A stretch of DNA of 8,481 nucleotides. It comes from Clostridia bacterium (lineage in GTDB: Bacteria > Bacillota > Clostridia > Christensenellales > Aristaeellaceae). Below are positions 1-5,759 of the stretch, in pieces. The DNA lies in contig JAKSQG010000076.1 in assembly GCA_024404275.1 (NCBI GenBank), forward strand, positions 1 to 8,481, given 5' to 3'. The notes beneath the pieces are model-generated. The model worked only from the letters and a program-made list of their open reading frames with translations, was not told the DNA's origin and ran no database searches. Position 1 is the stretch's first letter. Every line of letters begins with the position of its first letter. The translations under genes and the position numbers were made by a program.

Positions 1-4
1 AAAA

Positions 5-778
5 ATGAAAAAGATGCTTTGCCTGCTGCTGGCTCTGATGCTGAGCCTGAGCGCCGTCTCCGCCCTGGCGGAAGACCTGCTGGATACCATCCGTACCCGC
101 GGTTACATCATCGTCGGTACCGAAGGCACCTATTCCCCCAACAGCTATTATGATGAGAGCAACAAGCTGGTCGGCTTTGACGTTGAAGTGGCCGCCGCCA
201 TCGCCGCCAAGCTGGGCGTGGGCATTGAATACTATGTGGCTGACTGGGCTTCCATCATTGCCGGTATGAGCTCCGGCCGCTGCGACACCGTCATCAACGA
301 GGTGGAGCGCACTGCCGAGCGTGAACTGATCTATGATTTCTCTGTTCCCTACACCTACATTCACGGCGCCTTGCTGGTCAGCGGCAGCAACACCGACATC
401 AACAGCTTTGACGACCTGAACGGCAAGCGTGCCGCCCAGAACGCCACCAGCACCTGGGGCATGATGGCCGAGTCCCTCGGCTGCACCATCGTTCCCGTGA
501 CCGGCGATGCCCAGACCTTTGAACTGATCGCCACCGGCCGTGCCGACTGCAGCCTCAACGCCGAGACCGCCTTTGCCGATTTCATGGCCAAGCATCCCGA
601 AGTGAGCGTTCGTGTAGCCGCCCGCACCGATACCGCTTCCTCCTCTGTCGTGCCCGCCCCCAAGGGCAATGAGCGCTTCATCGAGGCCGTCAACCAGGCC
701 ATCGAGGAGCTGCGTGCCGATGGCACCCTGGCGGAGCTGTCCATCCGTTATTTCGGCGGAGACTTTACGGAAAACTGA
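5..778 (+). CDS. Amino-acid ABC transporter substrate-binding protein (family 3; cystine-like)
   Basis: Extracellular solute-binding protein that captures a polar amino acid and delivers it to the permease/ATPase encoded just downstream. The 257-residue length is normal for family 3. Residues 1-22 form a signal peptide (KK, a Leu-rich core, then SALA before ED), so signal peptidase I cleavage after A22 is likely; no lipobox cysteine is present near the cleavage site. The family-3 signature GFDVEVAAAIAAKLG lies at 57-71. R106 in TAERELIYDFS is in the place of the arginine that holds the ligand carboxylate. The stretch AAQNATSTWG (143-152) and GRADCSLN (178-185) recall cystine-binding TcyA/TcyJ-type proteins, from memory of those families. 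At 185-187 the sequence is NAE where relatives usually have an Asp. The start is the first ATG with KK after it; only four bases precede it, so the ribosome binding site and promoter lie outside the window. The family call is secure; the ligand is inferred. Confidence 0.93.
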   Translation: MKKMLCLLLALMLSLSAVSALAEDLLDTIRTRGYIIVGTEGTYSPNSYYDESNKLVGFDVEVAAAIAAKLGVGIEYYVADWASIIAGMSSGRCDTVINEVERTAERELIYDFSVPYTYIHGALLVSGSNTDINSFDDLNGKRAAQNATSTWGMMAESLGCTIVPVTGDAQTFELIATGRADCSLNAETAFADFMAKHPEVSVRVAARTDTASSSVVPAPKGNERFIEAVNQAIEELRADGTLAELSIRYFGGDFTEN

Positions 779-784
779 TTTTAT

Positions 785-833
785 GGTACACTATGCGGCG
801 GGAGGAAAATCCTCCTGCCGTATTTTTTGTACC
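785..833 (+). terminator. Intra-operon hairpin plus T-run, probable partial Rho-independent terminator
   Basis: In the 88-nt gap after the binding-protein gene, bases 796-806 pair with 810-820 (11 pairs, one G-U) around an AAA loop. The stem can extend by three more pairs to 793/823. Six T residues follow at 823-828. A second outer stem, GGTACA at 785-790 with TGTACC at 828-833, could enclose the whole structure and would compete with the T-run for termination. The permease gene starts 33 nt later with the same orientation and no clear new promoter, so leaky termination or mRNA 3'-end protection, both common after binding-protein genes, is the likely role. Confidence 0.8.
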
Positions 834-866
834 CATTTTTATATCTGACAAGAAAGGGACGACGCT

Positions 867-1547
867 ATGACCCGTGCCGAACGCGTATGGCAGCTGCTGA
901 CCACTTCCTTCAGCCAGATCCTGATCCCCGGGCTGGAAGTGACCATCCCGCTGACGGTGATCTCTTTTGTTTTCGGTCTGATTATCGCCCTTTTGACCGC
1001 GCTGGTACAGGTTGCCCACATCAAGGGGCTGCGCAGTCTTGCCCGCTTTTATGTGTGGATCTTCCGCGGCACGCCCATGCTGGTGCAGCTGTACATCGTC
1101 TTCTACGGTCTGCCCAAGATGGGGCTGATTCTGGACGCCATCCCCTCCGCACTGATCGTTTTCTCCCTGAATACCGGTGCCTATGCCTCCGAGACCATGC
1201 GTGCCGCCATTGAAGCGGTACCCAAGGGACAGATGGAAGCGGGACTTTGCGCCGGCATGAGCTATACTGACGTCATGTTCCGCCTGATTTTGCCGCAGGC
1301 ACTGCGCACCGCCTTCCCGCCGCTTTCCAACACACTGATCGGTCTGGTCAAGGATACAAGCCTTGCTGCCAACATCACGGTAACCGAAATGTTTTTGGCG
1401 GCGCAGCGCATTGCCGCCCGCACCTATGAACCCTTTGTACTCTACTGCGAGGTGGGTGTGCTGTACCTGCTGATCTGTACGGTGCTGACACGGCTGCAGC
1501 GCATCTGCGAAAAGAAGCTGGAGAGGAGGGGTCCCCGTGCTGCTTGA
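867..1547 (+). CDS. Polar amino acid ABC transporter permease (HisM/GlnP family)
   Basis: Membrane-spanning subunit of the importer. Its 226 residues are typical for the His/Glu/Gln/Arg permease family. Hydrophobic segments are seen at about 23-47, 61-83, 91-108 and 186-212. The family landmark FRGTPMLVQLYIVFYGLP is at 66-83. The cytoplasmic EAA loop that docks onto the ATPase runs from about E116 to P143 (EAVPKGQMEAG, then a phenylalanine, then LILPQALR). Only one permease gene is present, so a homodimer is the simplest model. The ATG at 867 is preceded by AAAGGG at 853-858, a good ribosome binding site; longer frames starting upstream would run through the terminator hairpin and are out of frame with this protein. 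The 3' end overlaps the ATPase gene by 11 nt, implying translational coupling. Substrate cannot be read from the permease itself. Confidence 0.93.
   Translation: MTRAERVWQLLTTSFSQILIPGLEVTIPLTVISFVFGLIIALLTALVQVAHIKGLRSLARFYVWIFRGTPMLVQLYIVFYGLPKMGLILDAIPSALIVFSLNTGAYASETMRAAIEAVPKGQMEAGLCAGMSYTDVMFRLILPQALRTAFPPLSNTLIGLVKDTSLAANITVTEMFLAAQRIAARTYEPFVLYCEVGVLYLLICTVLTRLQRICEKKLERRGPRAA
1522..1531 (+). promoter_or_regulatory. Strong Shine-Dalgarno site fixing the GTG start of the ATPase gene
   Basis: AGAGGAGGGG lies inside the 3' end of the permease gene, about 5-7 nt before the GTG at 1537. The next in-frame ATG comes only after the Walker A motif, so this site decides the start. Ribosomes finishing the permease at 1547 are placed to re-initiate here. 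Confidence 0.8.
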
Positions 1548-2274
1548 GATCAACCACATTCAGAAATCCTTTGACAATCTGGCGGTGCTGAAGGATGTAT
1601 CCCTCAAGGTGAATTCCGGCGACGTCATCACCATTCTGGGACGCAGCGGCAGCGGCAAGACCACGCTGCTGCGCTGCCTCAACTTTCTGGAAAGAGCCGA
1701 CAAGGGCGATATGCTCTTTGACGGCACACATTACGACCTGCACGCCGCTCCGAAGAGTCAGATTGCCGCATTGCGCAAAAAGACGGGCTTTGTTTTTCAG
1801 GATTATAACCTTTTTATCAACAAGACCGCGCTCAAGAACGTGACCGAAGGTCTAATCGCCGGGCATGGCATGAAAAGAGCCGAAGCCGAGGATATCGGCA
1901 TGGAAATGCTCCGCCGTGTGGGCATGGCGGAAAAACGCGATTCCTATCCGCATGAGCTTTCGGGCGGACAGCAGCAGCGTGTGGCCATCGCCCGCGCCAT
2001 GGCTGCCAACCCGCGCATCATCTTTTTTGATGAGCCTACCTCCGCGCTGGACCCGCAGCTGGTGGGCGAGGTGCTGGCTGTCATGCGATCGCTGGCCGAG
2101 GGCGGCATGACCATGATGGTGGTCACGCATGAAATGAATTTTGCCCGCAATGTTTCCACCCGCACGGTGCTGATGCATGAGGGAGAGATTGCCGAGGAGG
2201 CGCCGCCATCCGAATTCTTTACGCATCCGCGGAGCGAAGCAGCCCGCCGATTCCTCAGTCTGGAAGGGAAGTAA
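1537..2274 (+). CDS. Polar amino acid ABC transporter ATP-binding protein
   Basis: ATPase that powers the importer; cytoplasmic, expected to act as a dimer bound to the permease. The 245-residue protein carries every standard ABC element: Walker A GRSGSGKTT (35-43), Q-loop glutamine Q88 in VFQDYNLF, signature LSGGQQQR (141-148), Walker B IIFFDEP (161-167) with catalytic E166, the D-loop SALD (169-172), and switch histidine H198 in VVTHEM. It belongs to the GlnQ/HisP/TcyN-type subfamily, which usually serves polar amino acids including cystine. Translation starts at a GTG, supported by a strong ribosome binding site, and overlaps the permease by 11 nt. The Q-loop follow-up reads LFINKTALKN rather than the common LFPHMTALEN, a modest variation. 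The family is certain; the transported substrate is not. Confidence 0.95.
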   Translation: MLLEINHIQKSFDNLAVLKDVSLKVNSGDVITILGRSGSGKTTLLRCLNFLERADKGDMLFDGTHYDLHAAPKSQIAALRKKTGFVFQDYNLFINKTALKNVTEGLIAGHGMKRAEAEDIGMEMLRRVGMAEKRDSYPHELSGGQQQRVAIARAMAANPRIIFFDEPTSALDPQLVGEVLAVMRSLAEGGMTMMVVTHEMNFARNVSTRTVLMHEGEIAEEAPPSEFFTHPRSEAARRFLSLEGK

Positions 2275-2280
2275 GATAGC

Positions 2281-3453
2281 ATGTTTGATTTTGATACCGT
2301 CACCGACCGCCGCACCGCCTACAGCGACAAATGGGACGTGGGAGCAAACGAGCTGCCGCTTTCCACCGCCGATATGGATTTCAAGACCGCCCCTGTCATC
2401 ATGGAGGCGCTTCAAAAGCGCCTGAATCAGGGGCTGTTTGGTTATACCGGCCTGCCCAAAGCCTGGAACGAGGCGTATTGCCGCTGGTTTTCTACGCGGC
2501 ACGGGTTTGAAATGCAGCCCGACAAGCTGATCTTTTCCACCGGTGTGGTGCCCACCATTTCGGCGGCGGTGCGCAAGCTGACCACGCCCAACGAGAATGT
2601 GGTGCTGCTGACCCCCGTGTACAACATCTTTTTCAACAGCATCATCAACAACGGCCGCCGTCCGCTGGAAGTGCCCCTTGCCGAAAAGAACGGTGTGTTT
2701 GACATTGACTTTGACGCGCTGGAAAGCGCGCTCAGTGATCCGCAGAGCAGCCTGTTGATCCTGTGCAACCCCCACAACCCGGTCGGCAAGATCTGGGACA
2801 GGGAAACGCTCGCCCGCATCGGGCATCTGTGCGTGATCCATCATGTGGTCGTGCTGTCGGATGAGATCCACTGCGACATCACACTGCCGGGCAAAAACTA
2901 TGTGCCCTTCGCCTCTGTCAACGAGGAATGCCGCATGAACAGCGTCATCTGTCTGTCCCCCACCAAGACCTTCAGTCTGGCGGGGCTGCAGACCAGCGCC
3001 GCTTATGCCGAAAACCCGGTGCTGCGTCACCGCCTGTGGCGGGAGATCAACACCGGCGAATGCGGCGAGCCGAATGCCTTTGCCATCGATGCTGTTCTGG
3101 CTGCCTACAACGAGGGCGCGCCGTGGCTGGACGCGATGCGTGAATATGTGGCGGAGAACATGCGCATCATCCGCACTTTTGCCGCCGAAAAGCTGCCGCA
3201 GCTGCATGTGATCGACAGCGAAGCCACCTATCTTTTGTGGTTTGACTGCCGCAAGGTGACAAAGGACGATGAAGCACTGGCGGACTTCATCCGTGAAAAG
3301 ACAGGGCTCATTCTCAACGCCGGCAGCCATTACGGCCGCGGCGGCGAGGGCTTTTTGCGCATGAACACCGCCTATCCGCGGGTGCAGATTGAGGACGGTC
3401 TTTGCCGTCTGGAAAAGGGCATCCGCCTGTGGCTGGAGGAAAAAGGTCAATGA
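2281..3453 (+). CDS. MalY/PatB-type PLP-dependent C-S lyase (cystathionine beta-lyase) or aminotransferase
   Basis: Fold-type I PLP enzyme, 390 residues, the usual length for MalY/PatB. Members cleave the C-S bond of cystathionine, cystine or S-substituted cysteines to give pyruvate, ammonia and a thiol or persulfide in the cytoplasm; a few act as transaminases. Visible hallmarks are the N-terminal ADMDF (30-34) typical of this subfamily, LFGYTG (52-57), STGVVPTI (86-93), CNPHNPVGKIW (162-172) with N166, SDEIHCDI (193-200) with D194 contacting the PLP ring nitrogen, the lysine K229 in SPTKTFSLAGLQ that should form the Schiff base, and R360 in FLRMN for the substrate carboxylate. The ATG at 2281 follows the ATPase stop by 6 nt, with GGAAGGGAAG just upstream inside that gene. 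Position behind an amino-acid importer suggests it processes the imported compound. Subfamily is well supported; the true substrate is inferred. Confidence 0.88.
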   Translation: MFDFDTVTDRRTAYSDKWDVGANELPLSTADMDFKTAPVIMEALQKRLNQGLFGYTGLPKAWNEAYCRWFSTRHGFEMQPDKLIFSTGVVPTISAAVRKLTTPNENVVLLTPVYNIFFNSIINNGRRPLEVPLAEKNGVFDIDFDALESALSDPQSSLLILCNPHNPVGKIWDRETLARIGHLCVIHHVVVLSDEIHCDITLPGKNYVPFASVNEECRMNSVICLSPTKTFSLAGLQTSAAYAENPVLRHRLWREINTGECGEPNAFAIDAVLAAYNEGAPWLDAMREYVAENMRIIRTFAAEKLPQLHVIDSEATYLLWFDCRKVTKDDEALADFIREKTGLILNAGSHYGRGGEGFLRMNTAYPRVQIEDGLCRLEKGIRLWLEEKGQ

Positions 3454-3941
3454 CTTCCGCACAGATTCTTGAAAAGATGATCGTGTACAGCAAGGGTTGT
3501 CAAAGGGACATTGAGCATCTGATGCGCGTATGGGGCTTTGCCCGCACCATCGGCTGCCTGGAGGGACTGGACGAAAGCACCCTTCTGACGGTGGAAACCG
3601 CCGCCATTCTGCACGATATTGCCTGTCCCTTCCTGCGGGCGGAGATGGGCTGCTCGCCCTTTGACCGTCAGGAAGAATTGGGAGCCAAACTGGCAAAAGA
3701 GTTTTTGTCCGAGACAGACCTGCCGTCCGCCATCCAGGAACGGGTCGTCTTTCTGGTGGGACATCATCACAGCCCGCAGCTGATCGACGGCATCGATTTT
3801 CGCATTCTGATCGAGGCCGATTATCTGGTCAACTGCGTTTCGCACAGGCTGGACGCTGAGGCTGCGCTCGCATTTGAAAGCCGCTATTTTGCCACCGAAA
3901 CGGGCAGAAAACTGCTGCACTCTTTTTTGCCTGAGAATTAA
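3450..3941 (+). CDS. Small HD-domain protein, putative metal-dependent phosphohydrolase
   Basis: A 163-residue single-domain HD protein, likely a divalent-metal-dependent phosphohydrolase. The pattern of metal ligands is visible: H23 (in DIEHLMRVWGFA), H55-D56 (in AAILHDIAC), H105-H107 (in VGHHHSP) and D124 (in ILIEADYLVN). It resembles a stand-alone family common in Clostridia whose substrate is not known to me. The start is taken at the ATG at 3450, which overlaps the stop of the lyase gene as ATGA and follows a purine-rich GGAGGAAAAAGG at 3434-3445. An earlier in-frame ATG at 3402 would add 16 residues (MPSGKGHPPV...) unlike the family and lying within the lyase gene. The four-base overlap indicates translational coupling with the lyase. 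The HD fold is well supported; nucleotide, cyclic or other phosphoester substrates are all possible. Confidence 0.83.
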   Translation: MTSAQILEKMIVYSKGCQRDIEHLMRVWGFARTIGCLEGLDESTLLTVETAAILHDIACPFLRAEMGCSPFDRQEELGAKLAKEFLSETDLPSAIQERVVFLVGHHHSPQLIDGIDFRILIEADYLVNCVSHRLDAEAALAFESRYFATETGRKLLHSFLPEN

Positions 3942-3961
3942 CACATTTTTGCGCTTTTGCT

Positions 3962-3990
3962 TTGCAGTTGCGCCGCGGATATGTTATAAT
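3962..3990 (+). promoter_or_regulatory. Extended -10 promoter for the yicC-gmk-rpoZ-coaBC-priA operon
   Basis: In the 76-nt gap before yicC, a perfect TATAAT sits at 3985-3990 with TG one base upstream (3982-3983), making an extended -10 element. TTGCAG at 3962-3967 is a weak -35 (three of six consensus bases) at the ideal 17-nt spacing. Transcription would start near 3996-3998, giving a leader of about 20 nt. This fits a sigma-A housekeeping promoter. No convincing terminator precedes it, so read-through from the upstream operon is possible. Confidence 0.75.
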
Positions 3991-4001
3991 GTTACGATGT
4001 A

Positions 4002-4009
4002 AAGGAAGG
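4002..4009 (+). promoter_or_regulatory. Shine-Dalgarno site placing the yicC start at 4018
   Basis: AAGGAAGG lies 8 nt before the ATG at 4018. The in-frame GTG at 4009 overlaps this site and so cannot plausibly be the start. Confidence 0.75.
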
Positions 4010-4017
4010 TGCTTTTG

Positions 4018-4890
4018 ATGCGGAGCATGACCGGCTACGGACGCGTTCAGCTGGAACGCGACGGACGTGAAATGACGGTGGAGATGAAATCCGTCAACCA
4101 TCGTTTTCTGGATCTTTCGCTGCGGCTGCCGCGGCATCTGGGCTTTGCCGAGGATGCTTTGAAGCGGCAGATCGGCGAAAGCACCAAACGCGGTCATTTT
4201 GACGTTTTTGTCACCTACCGCAACAGCCGTGCCGATGCCCGCAGGGTCAATGTGGATACGGCGCTGGCTGCCGCCTACCGCAACGCCTTTGAAGCGCTGG
4301 CACAGGCGACCGGCGCCGAAAACAAGCTGACCACGGCACAGTATGCCGCGCTGCCCGATGTGCTGACCGTTTCCGAATGCGAAGAGGATCAGCAGGCGGT
4401 GAGCGCACTGCTGGCGGAAGTTGCGGGACTGGCCCTCAGGCAGCTGGATGAAATGCGTCTGCGTGAAGGCGCTGCCATGAAAAAAGACCTGGAACTGCAT
4501 TTGGGTCTGCTGGAAGACCTGCGGCAGCGTATCGCTCTGCGGGCACCGGAAGTTCCCAAACAGTACCGTGATCGTCTGCTGCAGCGCATGAAGGAGCTGG
4601 GTGCCGACGGTGCCGACCCCGTGCGCATCGCGCAGGAAGTGGCGCTGTTTGCCGATCATGCCGCCATCGATGAAGAGCTGGCCCGTCTGGACAGCCACAT
4701 CCGTCAGGCGCGCATTCTGTTTGAAGGTGAAGCCGAATGCGGCAGCAAGCTCAATTTCCTGGTGCAGGAAATGAACCGTGAGGTCAACACCATGGGCTCC
4801 AAAGCCATGGACAGCGACATTGCCGCCCTGGTGGTGGAGGCCAAATCCGAAATCGAAAAACTGCGTGAGCAGATCCAGAACGTGGAATAA
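4018..4890 (+). CDS. yicC: YicC/YloC family endoribonuclease
   Basis: Member of the YicC family (YicC in Escherichia coli, YloC in Bacillus subtilis), reported as endoribonucleases taking part in RNA turnover. The 290 residues match the family's usual length. Hallmarks are the N-terminal MRSMTGYGR (1-9), then EMKSVNHRFLDLSLRLP (about 22-38), the R-x-G-x-x-x-x-x-DL region in the middle (LREGAAMKKDLE), the IDEELARLDSHI helix, and the highly conserved C-terminal block containing KLNFLVQEMNREVNTMGSKA followed by EIEKLREQIQNVE at the very end. The N-terminal YicC domain and C-terminal DUF1732 domain are therefore both complete. The ATG at 4018 is chosen because the family begins M-x-S-M-T-G and a ribosome binding site sits at the right distance. 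It is the first gene behind the promoter, 25 nt ahead of gmk. Identification is secure. Confidence 0.94.
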   Translation: MRSMTGYGRVQLERDGREMTVEMKSVNHRFLDLSLRLPRHLGFAEDALKRQIGESTKRGHFDVFVTYRNSRADARRVNVDTALAAAYRNAFEALAQATGAENKLTTAQYAALPDVLTVSECEEDQQAVSALLAEVAGLALRQLDEMRLREGAAMKKDLELHLGLLEDLRQRIALRAPEVPKQYRDRLLQRMKELGADGADPVRIAQEVALFADHAAIDEELARLDSHIRQARILFEGEAECGSKLNFLVQEMNREVNTMGSKAMDSDIAALVVEAKSEIEKLREQIQNVE

Positions 4891-4915
4891 CAAACCTGTG
4901 AAAGGATAAACTTTC

Positions 4916-5521
4916 ATGCTCATCAATAAAAAAGGCATGCTGCTCGTTCTCTCCGGCCCCTCGGGTGCCGGCAAGGGCACCCTGTATTCCCGCCTGCTGC
5001 AGGAAGACGGCGATATGCATTTTTCCGTCAGCTATACCACCCGTGCGCCGCGTCCCGGCGAGGTGGATGGCAAGGATTACTACTTTGTGACCGAGGAAGC
5101 CTTCCGCGAAATGCTGGACAAGGATGGCTTTCTGGAGCATGCCGAGGTGCACGGGCACTTCTACGGCACCCCGCGTGAGCCCGTCATCAAGCAGCTGGAA
5201 GCCGGCAACAGCGTCATGCTGGACATCGATCCGCAGGGCGCGCTGCAGGTAATGGCTTCCATGCCCGATTGCGTATCCGTGTTCATCCTGCCCCCAAGCT
5301 TTGCCGAGCTGCGCCGCCGTCTGGAAGGGCGCGGCACCGAAAAGCAGGAGGATGTTGAGCGCCGTCTCCGCAATGCCCGCGGTGAAGTGGCCCTCAAGGA
5401 CAAATATCAGTATCTGGTCGTAAACGACAAGGTGGACGAGGCCTTCAGCCGCCTCAAAACCATTGTGGAAGCGGAAAAACTGCGCAGCACGCGCTATTTT
5501 CCCGTTGTAGATGAAGAATAA
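4916..5521 (+). CDS. gmk: Guanylate kinase
   Basis: Cytoplasmic enzyme that phosphorylates GMP to GDP with ATP, an essential step in guanine nucleotide synthesis and recycling. At 201 residues it is close to the usual 200-207. The P-loop SGPSGAGKGT is at 13-22. The GMP-binding segment SVSYTTRAPRPGEVDGKDYYF spans 37-57, with S39, R43, R46 and Y55 in the expected ligand positions, and E74 and Y83 in FLEHAEVHGHFYGTP. The LID-type region RLEGRGTEKQEDVERRL and the VVND motif near the C-terminus are present. The motif usually reading LDIDVQGA here reads LDIDPQGA (102-109), a proline substitution next to a conserved Asp that is probably tolerated. The ATG at 4916 has AAAGGA 9 nt upstream. It directly follows yicC with no remA gene between them. 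Confidence 0.97.
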   Translation: MLINKKGMLLVLSGPSGAGKGTLYSRLLQEDGDMHFSVSYTTRAPRPGEVDGKDYYFVTEEAFREMLDKDGFLEHAEVHGHFYGTPREPVIKQLEAGNSVMLDIDPQGALQVMASMPDCVSVFILPPSFAELRRRLEGRGTEKQEDVERRLRNARGEVALKDKYQYLVVNDKVDEAFSRLKTIVEAEKLRSTRYFPVVDEE

Positions 5522-5538
5522 TCAGGAGGAATAAAACC

Positions 5539-5754
5539 ATGTCTGTCAATCAGCCCGGTATCGTTGAACTTTCCCAGAAGGTGGACAGCCGCTACACGCT
5601 GGTCATCGAATCCGCCAAGCGCGGCCGTCAGATCGTCGCCGGCGCCCAGCCCCTCATCAATGCTCCCGAGCTCAAGCCCGTCAGCATCGCCATTGAAGAG
5701 ATCAACCGCGGCCTTCTGACCTATCGCCGCAACATGGAAGACGAGGATCAGTAA
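5539..5754 (+). CDS. rpoZ: DNA-directed RNA polymerase omega subunit
   Basis: Small subunit that helps assemble and stabilise RNA polymerase by clasping the beta-prime C-terminal region. The 71-residue length agrees with the short Bacillota form rather than the about 90-residue Escherichia coli form. The conserved core is visible: SRYTLVIESAKRGRQI (17-32), which in most omegas reads AAKRARQI, and KPVSIAIEEINRGLL (46-60). The acidic tail EDEDQ is typical. A strong AGGAGGA at 5524-5530 precedes the ATG by 8 nt. It sits between gmk and coaBC, the standard neighbourhood in Bacillota, and its stop is only 5 nt before the coaBC start. Confidence 0.95.
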   Translation: MSVNQPGIVELSQKVDSRYTLVIESAKRGRQIVAGAQPLINAPELKPVSIAIEEINRGLLTYRRNMEDEDQ

Positions 5755-5759
5755 TCAAA

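Noticed and set aside
3402..3449. Upstream ATG start for the HD protein
   Set aside because: It adds 16 residues inside the lyase gene that do not look like the family start, while the ATG at 3450 has a good ribosome binding site and an ATGA overlap.
1852..3696. 614-codon open frame on the - strand spanning the ATPase, lyase and HD genes
   Set aside because: It crosses three intact conserved genes and shows no known motif, so it is a composition artefact.
3951..3973. GCGC...GCGC inverted repeat as a terminator after the HD gene
   Set aside because: Only four base pairs form and no T-run follows; it overlaps the -35 region of the yicC promoter.
4009..4017. GTG start for yicC
   Set aside because: The GTG overlaps the ribosome binding site itself, and the family begins at the MRSMTGYGR that starts at 4018.
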